From the NCBI GenBank assembly GCA_042088665.1, contig JBELMB010000126.1, positions 1-14,863 of the forward strand: a DNA stretch of 14,863 nt, in the 5' to 3' direction. Made by a program: the position numbers and the translations under genes. Source of the stretch: JBELMB01 sp042088665. Its GTDB lineage: Bacteria; Pseudomonadota; Alphaproteobacteria; Rhodobacterales; Rhodobacteraceae. The notes under the pieces were generated by a model that worked only from the letters and a program-made list of their open reading frames with translations, was not told the DNA's origin and made no database searches. This document shows positions 1 through 7,218 of this stretch, piece by piece (position 1 is the first letter of the stretch; the number at the start of each line of letters is the position of its first letter).

Positions 1-404
1 AGTTGCTGGAAGCCTGGCACAAGCGCACGTCCCCCACCGATGCCCTGGCCCACCTCGAAGCCTTCGTGCGCTTTCATATCCGGTTCCATCTGGACAGACC
101 GCAGGCGGTGTTCATCTCCTATATGGAGCTGCGGAACCTCTCGCCCGAGAATTTCGCCGTCATCGAGGGCCTGCGCCGCGACTATGAGAACGCGCTTGAG
201 ACGATCTTGCGGCAGGGTCAGGCCGAGCAAGCCTTCAGCCTGCGGGACACAAAGATCACCACTCTGGCCCTGATCGCCATGCTGACCGGTGTGACGACAT
301 GGTACCGCGAAGACGGACGCCTGCCACCAGAGGCCGTCGAGGATGTCTATTGGGACATGGTGCGGCGCAGCGTGGCACAGGACGAGATTGCGGTCATTGC
401 CTGA
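1..404 (+). CDS. TetR/AcrR-type transcriptional regulator, C-terminal part only (cut by window edge)
   Basis: Open from the first complete codon at position 3 to the TGA at 402-404, so the N-terminal DNA-binding helix-turn-helix lies outside the window. The 133 visible residues are all-helical and look like a TetR ligand-binding and dimerisation domain. The end of the protein has the pattern MLTGVTTWYREDGRLPPE followed by an amphipathic last helix, as in the KstR2/FadR-like branch of TetR regulators that often sense acyl-CoA thioesters. That ligand is a family-level guess; nothing visible proves it. The gene converges on lysC (stop at 556). The 151 bp between them hold no clear terminator hairpin with a U-tract for either gene. 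The TTG at 3 should not be taken as the true start. Confidence 0.75.
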   Translation, partial: LLEAWHKRTSPTDALAHLEAFVRFHIRFHLDRPQAVFISYMELRNLSPENFAVIEGLRRDYENALETILRQGQAEQAFSLRDTKITTLALIAMLTGVTTWYREDGRLPPEAVEDVYWDMVRRSVAQDEIAVIA

Positions 405-555
405 CAAGATCGCGGTCTGTGGATCAAAGCAGGCTGCGGAAAGTCGCGCGCCCTGCGGCACGTCATAGGCGACCAGCGCCGCGGGTCACCGAACACCCAA
501 CCGGAGTGATGCCCACAAACCGACAGTCGCATAGGGCGCTTGCCGTCGGCCCGCC

Positions 556-1794
556 TCAGCCTGCCTTGTCGAGGTCAAACGCATCGTGCAGCGCCTGTAC
601 GGCCAGTTCCATGTACTTGCGTTCAATCAGCACGGAAATCTTTATCTCTGACGTGGTGATGACCTGGATGTTGATGCCTTCCTGCGCGAGCACCTTGAAC
701 ATGCGGGCCGCGACCCCGGCGGCGGACCGCATTCCGATCCCGACAACAGAGACCTTGCAGACGCCTTCGTCGGCCAGGACCCCGTGGAAATTGATCTCAC
801 CGCGTTCCTTGGCCTCCTGCATGGCCTTTTCCGCGCGCGCCACCTGATTGGTGGGGCACGAAAAGGTCATGTCCGTGCGCCCCTCGTCAGAGATGTTCTG
901 CACGATCATGTCGACGTTCACCCCGGCATCTGCCAGTGGGCTGAAGATCGCCGCGGCAATGCCCGGGCGGTCGGCCACGGAAACGAGGGTCATCTTGGCC
1001 TCGTCGCGGGAATGGGCCACTCCGGCCACAACGTTGCTTTCCATGATGTCCTCCTCGCCGCAGACCAGCGTCCCGGCTGCATCGTCCATTTCCTCAAAGC
1101 TGGAGAGCACCCGCAGCTTCACCTTGTAGCGCATCGCCAGTTCCACCGACCGGGTCTGCAGGACCTTGGCGCCAAGGCTGGCCATTTCCAGCATCTCTTC
1201 AAAGGCGATCTTGTCCAGCTTTCGGGCCTTTTCGCAGATGCGCGGGTCGGTGGTATAGACCCCGTCCACATCCGTGTAGATGTCGCAGCGCTCTGCCTCG
1301 AAGGCCGCGGCAAAAGCCACCGCCGTGGTGTCAGAGCCGCCCCGGCCCAGCGTCGTGATGCGCCCCTCGGGCGAGATGCCCTGGAAACCGGCGACCACGG
1401 CGACCTTCATGCCCTCTGCAAACTTGGTCGCGATGTTCTCGGTCGGGATGTCCTCGATGCGCGCGGCGGCATGGGCGTCCGTGGTCTGCACAGGGACTTG
1501 CCAGCCCTGCCAGCTGCGCGCCGGGACATCCATTTCCTGCAAGGTCAGCGCCATCAGCCCGGCGGTCACATTCTCGCCCGATGCCACGACGGCGTCATAC
1601 TCACGCGCGTCAAACAGCGGAGAGGTTTCCTCGACAAGGCCGACCAGTTTGTTCGTCTCACCCGACATGGCAGAGACGATCACGATCACATCGTACCCCT
1701 TGGACACTTCGACGCCGACACGCTTGGCCGCGCGGCGGATGCGGTCCAGGGTGGCGACGGAGGTGCCGCCGAATTTCATCACGAGAACAGGCAT
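556..1794 (-). CDS. lysC: Aspartate kinase (aspartokinase), lysine/threonine-sensitive type
   Basis: Phosphorylates L-aspartate to 4-phospho-L-aspartate with ATP, the first step towards lysine, diaminopimelate, threonine and methionine, in the cytoplasm. The 412-aa length is normal for a monofunctional LysC. The N-terminal amino-acid-kinase domain starts with KFGGTS (residues 7-12) and carries GRGGSDTTAVA (150-160) and DGVYTTDPR (177-185), the phosphate- and nucleotide-binding loops of the family. Two ACT regulatory modules follow, at about 268-335 (VADRPGIAAAIFSPLADAGV) and 347-408 (GIGMRSAAGVAARMFKVLA), which bind the feedback inhibitors. The ATG at 1792-1794 gives the canonical N-terminus, though its Shine-Dalgarno is weak. 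It is the last gene of the leftward block, 103 bp after the SDR stop, so a promoter of its own is possible. In several alphaproteobacteria lysC sits directly beside ptsP; here they are 3.1 kb apart and divergent. Confidence 0.97.
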   Translation of the reverse strand: MPVLVMKFGGTSVATLDRIRRAAKRVGVEVSKGYDVIVIVSAMSGETNKLVGLVEETSPLFDAREYDAVVASGENVTAGLMALTLQEMDVPARSWQGWQVPVQTTDAHAAARIEDIPTENIATKFAEGMKVAVVAGFQGISPEGRITTLGRGGSDTTAVAFAAAFEAERCDIYTDVDGVYTTDPRICEKARKLDKIAFEEMLEMASLGAKVLQTRSVELAMRYKVKLRVLSSFEEMDDAAGTLVCGEEDIMESNVVAGVAHSRDEAKMTLVSVADRPGIAAAIFSPLADAGVNVDMIVQNISDEGRTDMTFSCPTNQVARAEKAMQEAKERGEINFHGVLADEGVCKVSVVGIGMRSAAGVAARMFKVLAQEGINIQVITTSEIKISVLIERKYMELAVQALHDAFDLDKAG

Positions 1795-1897
1795 GGTCAG
1801 GCTTTCAGATCAGGTCGGAAGCGCGTTTACGCCCCCGCCTGCCTGCGTGCAAGGGTGCAAAAGCCGCAACACCCCGCACCAGTGCTCCCTGCTCCGG

Positions 1898-2542
1898 TCA
1901 ATAGACGTGCGCCTGACCATCCCATGTTTCAAAGCAACCCGTGGTCTCGACCCCAAGTCCGTCGATGCGCTGAAGGAGGCCCGCGGCGGCCTCGTCGACG
2001 GACAGATCGGCCTGCCCGCCCCCCATGTCGGTGCGCACCCAACCGGGGTGGTAGATGCCCACGGCGATTCCCTCTGGTTTCAGCTCCGACGCAAGGTTGC
2101 GTCCGAGGTTCAGCGCCGCGGCCTTGGAGGCGCGGTAGATATAGCTGCCGCCCGGTGCCCGCGTGTGCGAGGCCATCTGCGAACTGATGATCGCGATACG
2201 GGGCGCCTGTGACAGTCGCAGGTTGGGCAAAAGCGTCTGCACCGTCAAAAAGACACCGGTCACGTTCACGGCAAAGGCCTCTGCCCACATCGCGGCCGGA
2301 TATCCGTCATCCAGCGACTGGCCCTTGTCCGGAAAGACACCGGCATTGCAGACCACAACGTCAAGCGTCGTGTCACCAAGGCGCGCCGCCAGCGTGGCTT
2401 GCGAGGCCGGGTCGCTCACATCCAGCGGCCAGTCTGCATCCGCGCTGCGCGCCGTGCCCAGCACCTCGTCGCCGCGTGTCTGCCATGCCTTTGCCATTGC
2501 TGCGCCAATGCCGCGATTGGCGCCCGTGATCAGTACTCGCAT
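1898..2542 (-). CDS. Short-chain dehydrogenase/reductase (SDR family, classical)
   Basis: A 214-aa NAD(P)-dependent oxidoreductase with the full classical SDR set: glycine-rich nucleotide loop TGANRGIG (6-13), NAG (66-68) after the fourth strand, Asn93, catalytic Ser120/121 in IISSQMAS, and Tyr136/Lys140 in YRASK. A PGWVRTDMGG segment (166-175) follows, typical of small C-factor-like or uncharacterised SDRs. No substrate can be assigned; the protein is short and has no extended substrate-binding C-terminus. I chose the ATG at 2540-2542 because AGGGG lies about 7 nt upstream and the Rossmann strand MRVLITG begins there. A GTG at 2572 would add ten non-conserved residues. The gene lies 64 bp after the DUF1178 stop in the same leftward run and is probably co-transcribed. 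Confidence 0.9.
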   Translation of the reverse strand: MRVLITGANRGIGAAMAKAWQTRGDEVLGTARSADADWPLDVSDPASQATLAARLGDTTLDVVVCNAGVFPDKGQSLDDGYPAAMWAEAFAVNVTGVFLTVQTLLPNLRLSQAPRIAIISSQMASHTRAPGGSYIYRASKAAALNLGRNLASELKPEGIAVGIYHPGWVRTDMGGGQADLSVDEAAAGLLQRIDGLGVETTGCFETWDGQAHVY

Positions 2543-2606
2543 GTCGTTCCCCTGCCGTTGCCAAGCCTTCACGCCTTATAGGCGCGCCGCACTGCGGGAT
2601 ACACCC

Positions 2607-3023
2607 TCAGTTCGTCTTGCGCGTTGGCCGAAAGGGCAAGGGAGCGACGGGCACACCATCCTCGATCAGGGCCTTGGCCTCCTCGGGCTTGGCCTCTCCC
2701 CAGATGGCGCGTCCGGGTGCCTCGCCGTCGTGCATGGCGCGCGCCTCGACCGAGAAATCCTTGCCGACGTAGTCCGCGTTGCGCTCCACATGAGCCTTCA
2801 ACTCGGCGAGGGCCTTTTCAGGCGGCGTCGCCGGTTCGGCGCGCAGCGGAGCTGTCGGCGCCGCGTTGACACGGGGCGTCATCAACGCCTTTTCCACTTG
2901 CGTGCTGCCACAGACGGCACAAGCCACATGGCCGGAAGCCTGCAACTTGTCGTAAGCGTCCGCTGACTGGAACCAGCTGTCGAACCCGTGGCCCGCGTCA
3001 CACTTCAAAGCGTATTGGATCAT
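2607..3023 (-). CDS. DUF1178 family protein, zinc-ribbon-like N-terminus
   Basis: A 138-aa protein that opens with MIQYALKCDAGHGFDSWFQS, the hallmark of the proteobacterial DUF1178 family, followed by a CAVCGS pair about 33 residues in. Cys8 and His12 together with the CxxC suggest a small metal-binding zinc ribbon. The middle is a low-complexity Ala/Pro/Arg linker. The C-terminal half has the family blocks LKAHVERNADYVGKDFSVEA and then GEAPGRAIWGEAKPEEAKAL. The function is unknown. I chose the ATG at 3021-3023 because GAGGTG sits five bases upstream and the family consensus starts at MIQ; an in-frame upstream start at 3131 would add 36 residues that look non-coding. It lies 113 bp after the waaA-like stop and 64 bp before the SDR. 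Confidence 0.9.
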   Translation of the reverse strand: MIQYALKCDAGHGFDSWFQSADAYDKLQASGHVACAVCGSTQVEKALMTPRVNAAPTAPLRAEPATPPEKALAELKAHVERNADYVGKDFSVEARAMHDGEAPGRAIWGEAKPEEAKALIEDGVPVAPLPFRPTRKTN

Positions 3024-3136
3024 CCGGACACCTCGCAACCGTTTGCCAAGGATAATGGCTTTGCCGCCGCATTCAAGCGCTGCGAGGACGCAGCCGCGCA
3101 GCGCCACCGTGCCGCGCAAGAATGTGGACACGCTGT

Positions 3137-4345
3137 CTAAGGCAGATGCACCAGCACAAGTTGAGCCAGATGATCCAGATCCGTTTCCGGCCGCAGCGCC
3201 TCACGTGCCGCCTGCCCGGCTGCGATTTGGGCCTCGCTTGACGCACGCGCGATCAACGCCTCGGCAAGCTCCGCAGCGGTTGTGATCTCATCCGCAGCGC
3301 CCGTGGCCCGCAACCGGGCAAAGGCGGCACGGAAGTTGGCCACATCCGGACCATGCAGCAAGGCCGCCCCAAAGGCTGCCGGTTCATAAGGTGTGTGCCC
3401 GCCCCGGTCACACAGCGTCCCGCCGATCAGCACACGCCCCGCAAGGCTGTACCACAGCGCCATCTCGCCCATCGTATCGGCAAGGTAGATCTGTCCGTCC
3501 TGTGCCCCCTCACCAAGGCTGCGCCGTGACATCCGCAGCCCGGCGGAACTGGCAAGCCCGGCAATCTCATCGGCGCGCCTTGGGTGACGCGGCGCAATGA
3601 TCAGGCGCGCCTGTGGATCATGGCGCAGCAACTGCTTGTGCGCCTCGAGGACGAGCGCCTCTTCCCCGTCATGGGTCGAGGCCGCAAGCCAGGTGTGCCC
3701 GCGTGGAAAGGCATCGTGCAAAGCCGGATCAATTCCGGTCGGGCGGTCGGGTGGCGCATAAAAAGCCTTGAGATCCACCACTGGCCCCCGCACCGCAGCG
3801 CGCACCCCCAAACCGTTCAGGCGGTCGCGCGAGCCTGCGTCTTGCGCTGACACGAAGGCGAGCCGCGACATGACCCGATGGGCCAGCCGCGGCAGACGCC
3901 CCCAACCGCGTGCGGTCCCGGTGCTCATGCGCGCGCCCAGCACCAGCACGGGACCCGACGTGCCCAAGACGCGGTGCGGCCAGATCTCTGCCTCCAACGT
4001 GACATGCGCAGCCACTTGCCACAGCCGCATGACACGCCGCGTTACCCAGCCAAGGTCAACGGGGGCCAGATGGGCCTCAACCTGCGGCAAGCCCCATTGC
4101 GCGACCATGGCGCGGCTGGTCTCCGTGTTGGTCGTGACCAGCCAATGCACATCTGGACGCATTGATCCGAGCGCCTCAAGCATTGGCTTGACCGAGGCCA
4201 ACTCACCGTTCGACGCGCCATGCAGCCAGATCCGCGGTCCGGAGGGCTGGCCACTGGTCGGCCGCGGCAGACCCAGACAGGCCCAGCCCCGACGCATCAG
4301 CACGATCAGCGCCCAGATGCTGACTAACCCCCGATAGATCCACAC
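3137..4345 (-). CDS. 3-deoxy-D-manno-octulosonic acid (Kdo) transferase family glycosyltransferase (GT30), divergent member
   Basis: A 402-aa member of the WaaA/KdtA family, which transfers Kdo from CMP-Kdo to lipid A at the inner face of the cytoplasmic membrane. A hydrophobic N-terminal helix (about 7-19) fits the usual membrane anchor. HGASNGE (42-48) keeps the catalytic base Glu48 and parallels canonical GASVGE. TTNTETS (71-77), LEAEIWP (117-123), the block at 219-229 ending in STHDGEE, PRHPRR (252-257), ADTMGE (289-294) and GGHTPYEPA (315-323) align with family blocks. Differences from the classical enzyme: GGHT instead of GGHN, and no GNLKFD-like stretch (RGPVVDLKAF instead). It may therefore be a second, specialised GT30 paralogue rather than the essential enzyme, and I leave the symbol blank. 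The start is the GTG at 4343-4345, with a GAGGGGGG Shine-Dalgarno. It is the first gene of the leftward block. Confidence 0.85.
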   Translation of the reverse strand: MWIYRGLVSIWALIVLMRRGWACLGLPRPTSGQPSGPRIWLHGASNGELASVKPMLEALGSMRPDVHWLVTTNTETSRAMVAQWGLPQVEAHLAPVDLGWVTRRVMRLWQVAAHVTLEAEIWPHRVLGTSGPVLVLGARMSTGTARGWGRLPRLAHRVMSRLAFVSAQDAGSRDRLNGLGVRAAVRGPVVDLKAFYAPPDRPTGIDPALHDAFPRGHTWLAASTHDGEEALVLEAHKQLLRHDPQARLIIAPRHPRRADEIAGLASSAGLRMSRRSLGEGAQDGQIYLADTMGEMALWYSLAGRVLIGGTLCDRGGHTPYEPAAFGAALLHGPDVANFRAAFARLRATGAADEITTAAELAEALIARASSEAQIAAGQAAREALRPETDLDHLAQLVLVHLP

Positions 4346-4370
4346 GCTCCGCCCCCCTCGTCTTTATTGC

Positions 4371-4400
4371 GCAATAGGCGCCTCGGGGGCGGTTTGACAA
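4371..4400 (-). promoter_or_regulatory. Candidate promoter of the waaA-like gene, overlapping a 12-bp palindrome
   Basis: On the minus strand TTGTCA (4400-4395) is followed after 18 bp by TATTGC (4376-4371), a fair -35 and a weak -10 for a housekeeping sigma factor. They lie just upstream of the GTG at 4345 with its GAGGGGGG ribosome binding site. The -10 is half of TATTGCGCAATA (4365-4376), a perfect 12-bp palindrome that could be an operator. No regulator is identifiable. The -10 matches only three of six bases, so the promoter call is tentative. Confidence 0.35.
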
Positions 4401-4489
4401 GCGCATCGCGAGACGGCTCCGTCAGCGTGCTACACCCCTGCGAGCCACGATTTCAGCGATCAGACGGGCGATATTTGAGGTAGAACTGA

Positions 4490-4506
4490 ATAAAATATAT
4501 ATTTAT
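4490..4506. other. AT-only patch, near-palindromic (possible duplex-unwinding element)
   Basis: Seventeen consecutive A/T bases, ATAAAATATATATTTAT, read almost the same on both strands. It starts 26 bp from the first DnaA-like box. In a genome this GC-rich such a run is unusual and would melt easily. A second run, with the core TTTATATATATTTTT, lies around 4721-4735. Confidence 0.4.
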
Positions 4507-4531
4507 CAGAGCACTGGAGGCTTATCCTCAA

Positions 4532-4540
4532 AGAAGTTTG
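4532..4540 (+). promoter_or_regulatory. DnaA-box-like site, one mismatch
   Basis: TTATCCTCA differs from the DnaA consensus TTATCCACA only at position 7. It lies inside a short inverted repeat, GAGG-N5-CCTC, and eight bases from the perfect box at 4549-4557, which points the opposite way. Confidence 0.4.
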
Positions 4541-4548
4541 ACCGTTTC

Positions 4549-4557
4549 TGTGGATAA
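4549..4557 (-). promoter_or_regulatory. Perfect consensus DnaA box
   Basis: The plus strand reads TGTGGATAA, so the minus strand is TTATCCACA, an exact match to the strict R1-type DnaA box. It is the only exact match I found by eye in the window and it lies in the non-coding gap. Confidence 0.6.
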
Positions 4558-4609
4558 CCTAGCGGCTCAGGCGCTCCAAAATCCGGACATAATGCGAAGG
4601 AATTTGACG

Positions 4610-4629
4610 ACAAGGCATGCATTCCTTGT
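4610..4629. repeat. 20-bp near-perfect palindrome (operator candidate)
   Basis: ACAAGG-C-ATGCAT-T-CCTTGT pairs at nine of ten positions; only the C/T pair at 4616/4623 breaks the symmetry. TTGACG (4604-4609) ends directly before it and TGTGAT (4627-4632) begins at its end, a -35/-10-like pair with the palindrome in the spacer. That is the geometry of a site for a dimeric regulator. The bound protein is unknown, and a cruciform or initiator-binding role in an origin is also possible. Confidence 0.45.
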
Positions 4630-4674
4630 GATTTCTTGATCTATCCCCGAGACCACCCAGATTTGGCACCAAAC

Positions 4675-4683
4675 TGGGGATAA
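4675..4683 (-). promoter_or_regulatory. DnaA-box-like site, one mismatch
   Basis: The plus strand reads TGGGGATAA against the consensus TGTGGATAA, one mismatch. It has the same orientation as the perfect box 126 bp to its left and lies about 36 bp before the second AT-only run. Confidence 0.35.
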
Positions 4684-4936
4684 CTCGCGCAAAGAACACC
4701 CTTCTCTTCGTGATTTTCAATTTATATATATTTTTCATAACTTTAATGCAGAAACCTCAACCACGTTGCGCTCTGGATTTGAGACATGCCTGACAGCGCA
4801 GTTTCCGCAGCAAATCTGCCCAAAAAACACCCGCATAACGGGAAAATGCGCCCCCAGCTGGTGAAAAGCCGTTTCCCAACCGCGCAAGTTTGCTCTATCC
4901 CTGCGCACTGCACGTCCCAAAGGTTCAGGCAAGGCA

Positions 4937-7177
4937 ATGGCGCCCAACACAGAATCCGAAAGCCGCAAGCTGCTCGGTCGGCTGCGCGACACCATGGCAG
5001 AAGAGGCCGCAGGCCAGGCACGGCTGGACAAGATCACGAATCTGACCGCCGACAGCATGGGCACCGAGGTCTGCTCCATCTACCTGTTTCGAGATGCGGA
5101 CACGCTGGAGCTTTGCGCGACCGAAGGTCTGAACCCGGAAGCCGTGCACCAAACCCGCCTCAAACTGGGCGAGGGTCTGGTGGGGCGCGTGGCGCGCGCG
5201 GGCAAAGTGGTCAACACAGCGGACGCCCCTTCTGCGCGCGGGTTCCGTTACATGCCCGAAACGGGCGAAGAGCTTTATTCAAGTTTCCTCGGCGTCCCGA
5301 TCCAGAGGCTCGGGGAGAAACTCGGCGTGCTGGTGGTGCAGTCGCGTCAGGCGCGCGCCTTTACCGACGACGAGATCTACGCGCTCGAAGTGGTGGCCAT
5401 GGTCCTCGCAGAGATGACCGAACTTGGCGCCTTTACCGGCGAGGGCGCCGCCCTCAAGGCGCGGCACACGCAAGCGGTCCTGTTTCGGGGTGCGACCGGG
5501 CAGGAGGGCTCTGCCATGGGCCATGCCTGGCTGCATGAGCCGCGCGTCGTGGTCACCAACCTCGTGTCCGATGACCCGGAGAAAGAGCGCGCGCGCCTGC
5601 AACAGGCCGTCGATCAGCTGCGCATCTCGGTCGACGAAATGCTGGCCGTCGCAGAGGGCGACAAGGACCACCGCGAAGTCCTCGAAGCCTACCGCATGTT
5701 CGCAAACTCGAAAGGCTGGATGCGGCGCATGCTTGAGGATATCGCGCGCGGCCTCTCCGCCGAAGCCGCGGTCGAGAAGGAACAAAGCCAGGCGCGCGCG
5801 CGCATGACACAGGTCTCTGACGCCTATCTGCGCGACCGCTTGCATGACCTGGACGACCTGTCCAACCGTCTTTTGCGCCTGTTGACCGGCCAGGGTGACG
5901 AGACCGGCGCAACCCTGCCCGACAATCCGATCCTGATCGCCCGCAACATCGGCCCCGGAGAGCTTCTGGAATACGGACGCAAATTGAAAGGCGTCGTGCT
6001 GGAAGAAGGTTCCGTCGGGAGCCACGCCACCATCGTGGCCCGCGCGCTGGCGATACCGCTGGTGATCCACGCCGAACGCGTCACGAACGAGGCTCTGAAC
6101 GGCGATCAGGTTCTGGTCGACGGCGATCAGGGGGTCGTGCACCTGCGCCCGGACGAGACCGTCAGCACAGCCTTCCGTGACAAGATGGCGATGAAGGCCA
6201 AGGCTCAGGAACGCTATGCATCCATCCGCGACACGGATTGCGTTACCGCGGATGGGCAGCGCGTCCACCTGCATATGAACGCCGGCCTGATGGCGGATTT
6301 GCCCTCGCTGGACAGCTCTGGCGCAGAGGGGGTCGGCCTGTTCCGGACCGAATTGCAGTTCCTGCTGCGCAACCAGATGCCTAGGCGCACCGAACTGGCG
6401 CAGCTTTATGCCCGGGTGCTGGACGCCGCGAAGGGCAAGCGCGTGGTTTTTCGCACATTGGACATCGGGTCCGACAAGGTGCTGCCCTATATGAAGCCAA
6501 CCGATGAGCCGAACCCTGCCCTGGGCTGGCGCGCGATTCGTGTTGCGCTGGATCGACCAGGGGTCATGCGCATGCAGCTGCAGGCGCTGATCCGCGCCGC
6601 TGACGGGCGCCCGCTGACGGTGATGTTCCCCTTCATCGCGCAATACGAGGAATACGCCCGCGCGCGCGCCGAGATGGACAAGGTGCTCGCGCGCGAACGC
6701 CGCCTTGGTCACCCGGTGCCTGCCTCGCTCGAAGTCGGCTGCATGCTGGAAACCCCTAGTCTTGCCTTTGCCACGCGGCGCTTCTTTGAAGAGGTGGAGT
6801 TCCTGTCGATCGGTGGCAACGACCTCAAGCAGTTCTTCTTTGCCGCGGATCGGGAAAACGAACGGGTGCGCAGGCGGTATGATACGCTGAATGTCTCGTT
6901 TCTGAGCTTCCTCGAGAATATCGTCGACCGCTGCCGCGATACCGGCACACCCGTCAGCTTTTGCGGTGAGGACGCCGGTCGCCCGATAGAGGCATTGTGC
7001 ATGGCGGCCATCGGGCTGCGGACCCTATCGATGCGTCCCGCCTCCATCGGTCCCGTCAAATCCTTGATGATGCGCTATTCCCTGAGCGAAGTGCGCGATG
7101 TCATCGAGGAATCCCGCCTGCGTGGCGAGCAATCCGTAAGACACGCGGTGATGGAATATTTGCGCGACGCAAGCTGA
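4937..7177 (+). CDS. ptsP: Phosphoenolpyruvate-protein phosphotransferase PtsP (enzyme I of the nitrogen PTS, GAF-domain type)
   Basis: Autophosphorylates from phosphoenolpyruvate and passes the phosphate to the HPr-like protein NPr, which feeds EIIA-Ntr. The relay links nitrogen/carbon status to cell control rather than sugar uptake. The 746-aa length is typical. Order of domains: GAF sensor (about 25-160; in E. coli this domain responds to glutamine and 2-oxoglutarate), HPr-binding helical domain (about 165-290), and the phosphohistidine swivel domain with VGSHATIVAR, active His363. The PEP-binding TIM barrel follows, with GLFRTE (Arg470) and FCGEDAGRP (catalytic Cys676). All key residues are intact. 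The ATG at 4937 follows AAGG closely and gives the standard N-terminus. It begins right after the 591-bp non-coding gap, which must hold its promoter, and is followed 41 bp later by a cytochrome gene. Confidence 0.97.
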   Translation: MAPNTESESRKLLGRLRDTMAEEAAGQARLDKITNLTADSMGTEVCSIYLFRDADTLELCATEGLNPEAVHQTRLKLGEGLVGRVARAGKVVNTADAPSARGFRYMPETGEELYSSFLGVPIQRLGEKLGVLVVQSRQARAFTDDEIYALEVVAMVLAEMTELGAFTGEGAALKARHTQAVLFRGATGQEGSAMGHAWLHEPRVVVTNLVSDDPEKERARLQQAVDQLRISVDEMLAVAEGDKDHREVLEAYRMFANSKGWMRRMLEDIARGLSAEAAVEKEQSQARARMTQVSDAYLRDRLHDLDDLSNRLLRLLTGQGDETGATLPDNPILIARNIGPGELLEYGRKLKGVVLEEGSVGSHATIVARALAIPLVIHAERVTNEALNGDQVLVDGDQGVVHLRPDETVSTAFRDKMAMKAKAQERYASIRDTDCVTADGQRVHLHMNAGLMADLPSLDSSGAEGVGLFRTELQFLLRNQMPRRTELAQLYARVLDAAKGKRVVFRTLDIGSDKVLPYMKPTDEPNPALGWRAIRVALDRPGVMRMQLQALIRAADGRPLTVMFPFIAQYEEYARARAEMDKVLARERRLGHPVPASLEVGCMLETPSLAFATRRFFEEVEFLSIGGNDLKQFFFAADRENERVRRRYDTLNVSFLSFLENIVDRCRDTGTPVSFCGEDAGRPIEALCMAAIGLRTLSMRPASIGPVKSLMMRYSLSEVRDVIEESRLRGEQSVRHAVMEYLRDAS

Positions 7178-7218
7178 GCACGGTTGCGCTGCGGCGCGCA
7201 TTGGTCAATCCTCTGGGC

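Larger units (their letters stand above)
4346..4936. other. 591-bp non-coding region with DnaA boxes and AT-rich patches: candidate origin of replication or DnaA-responsive control region
   Basis: This is the only gene-free stretch longer than 300 bp. It separates the leftward waaA-like block from the rightward ptsP block. Its composition is unlike the flanking GC-rich coding DNA: two AT-only runs occur (17 bp at 4490-4506 and around 4719-4735). Between them lie a perfect DnaA consensus box at 4549-4557, boxes with one mismatch at 4532-4540 and 4675-4683, and a 20-bp near-palindrome at 4610-4629. ORFs crossing the right part on the minus strand are shadows of ptsP. AT-rich unwinding patches next to a DnaA-box cluster are the classic make-up of a bacterial oriC, but a ptsP promoter region with DnaA control would look similar. 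No dnaA, hemE, gidA or parAB gene is present here to support the origin reading. Confidence 0.45.

Noticed and set aside
418..426. TGTGGATCA, identical to the Caulobacter G-box form of a DnaA site; another copy at 3612-3620
   Set aside because: Isolated copies, one just after the TetR gene and one inside the waaA-like coding sequence, with no AT-rich context. Probably chance.
784..2187. Long plus-strand ORF (467 codons) across lysC and the SDR
   Set aside because: Shadow of lysC and the SDR on the opposite strand; Arg/His/Pro-rich translation with no domain.
4735..5152. Minus-strand ORFs reaching from ptsP into the non-coding gap
   Set aside because: They mirror the ptsP N-terminus, lack Shine-Dalgarno sites and do not resemble known proteins.
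5279..6712. Minus-strand ORF of 477 codons inside ptsP
   Set aside because: Antisense shadow of a clearly functional ptsP; no recognisable fold or ribosome binding site.
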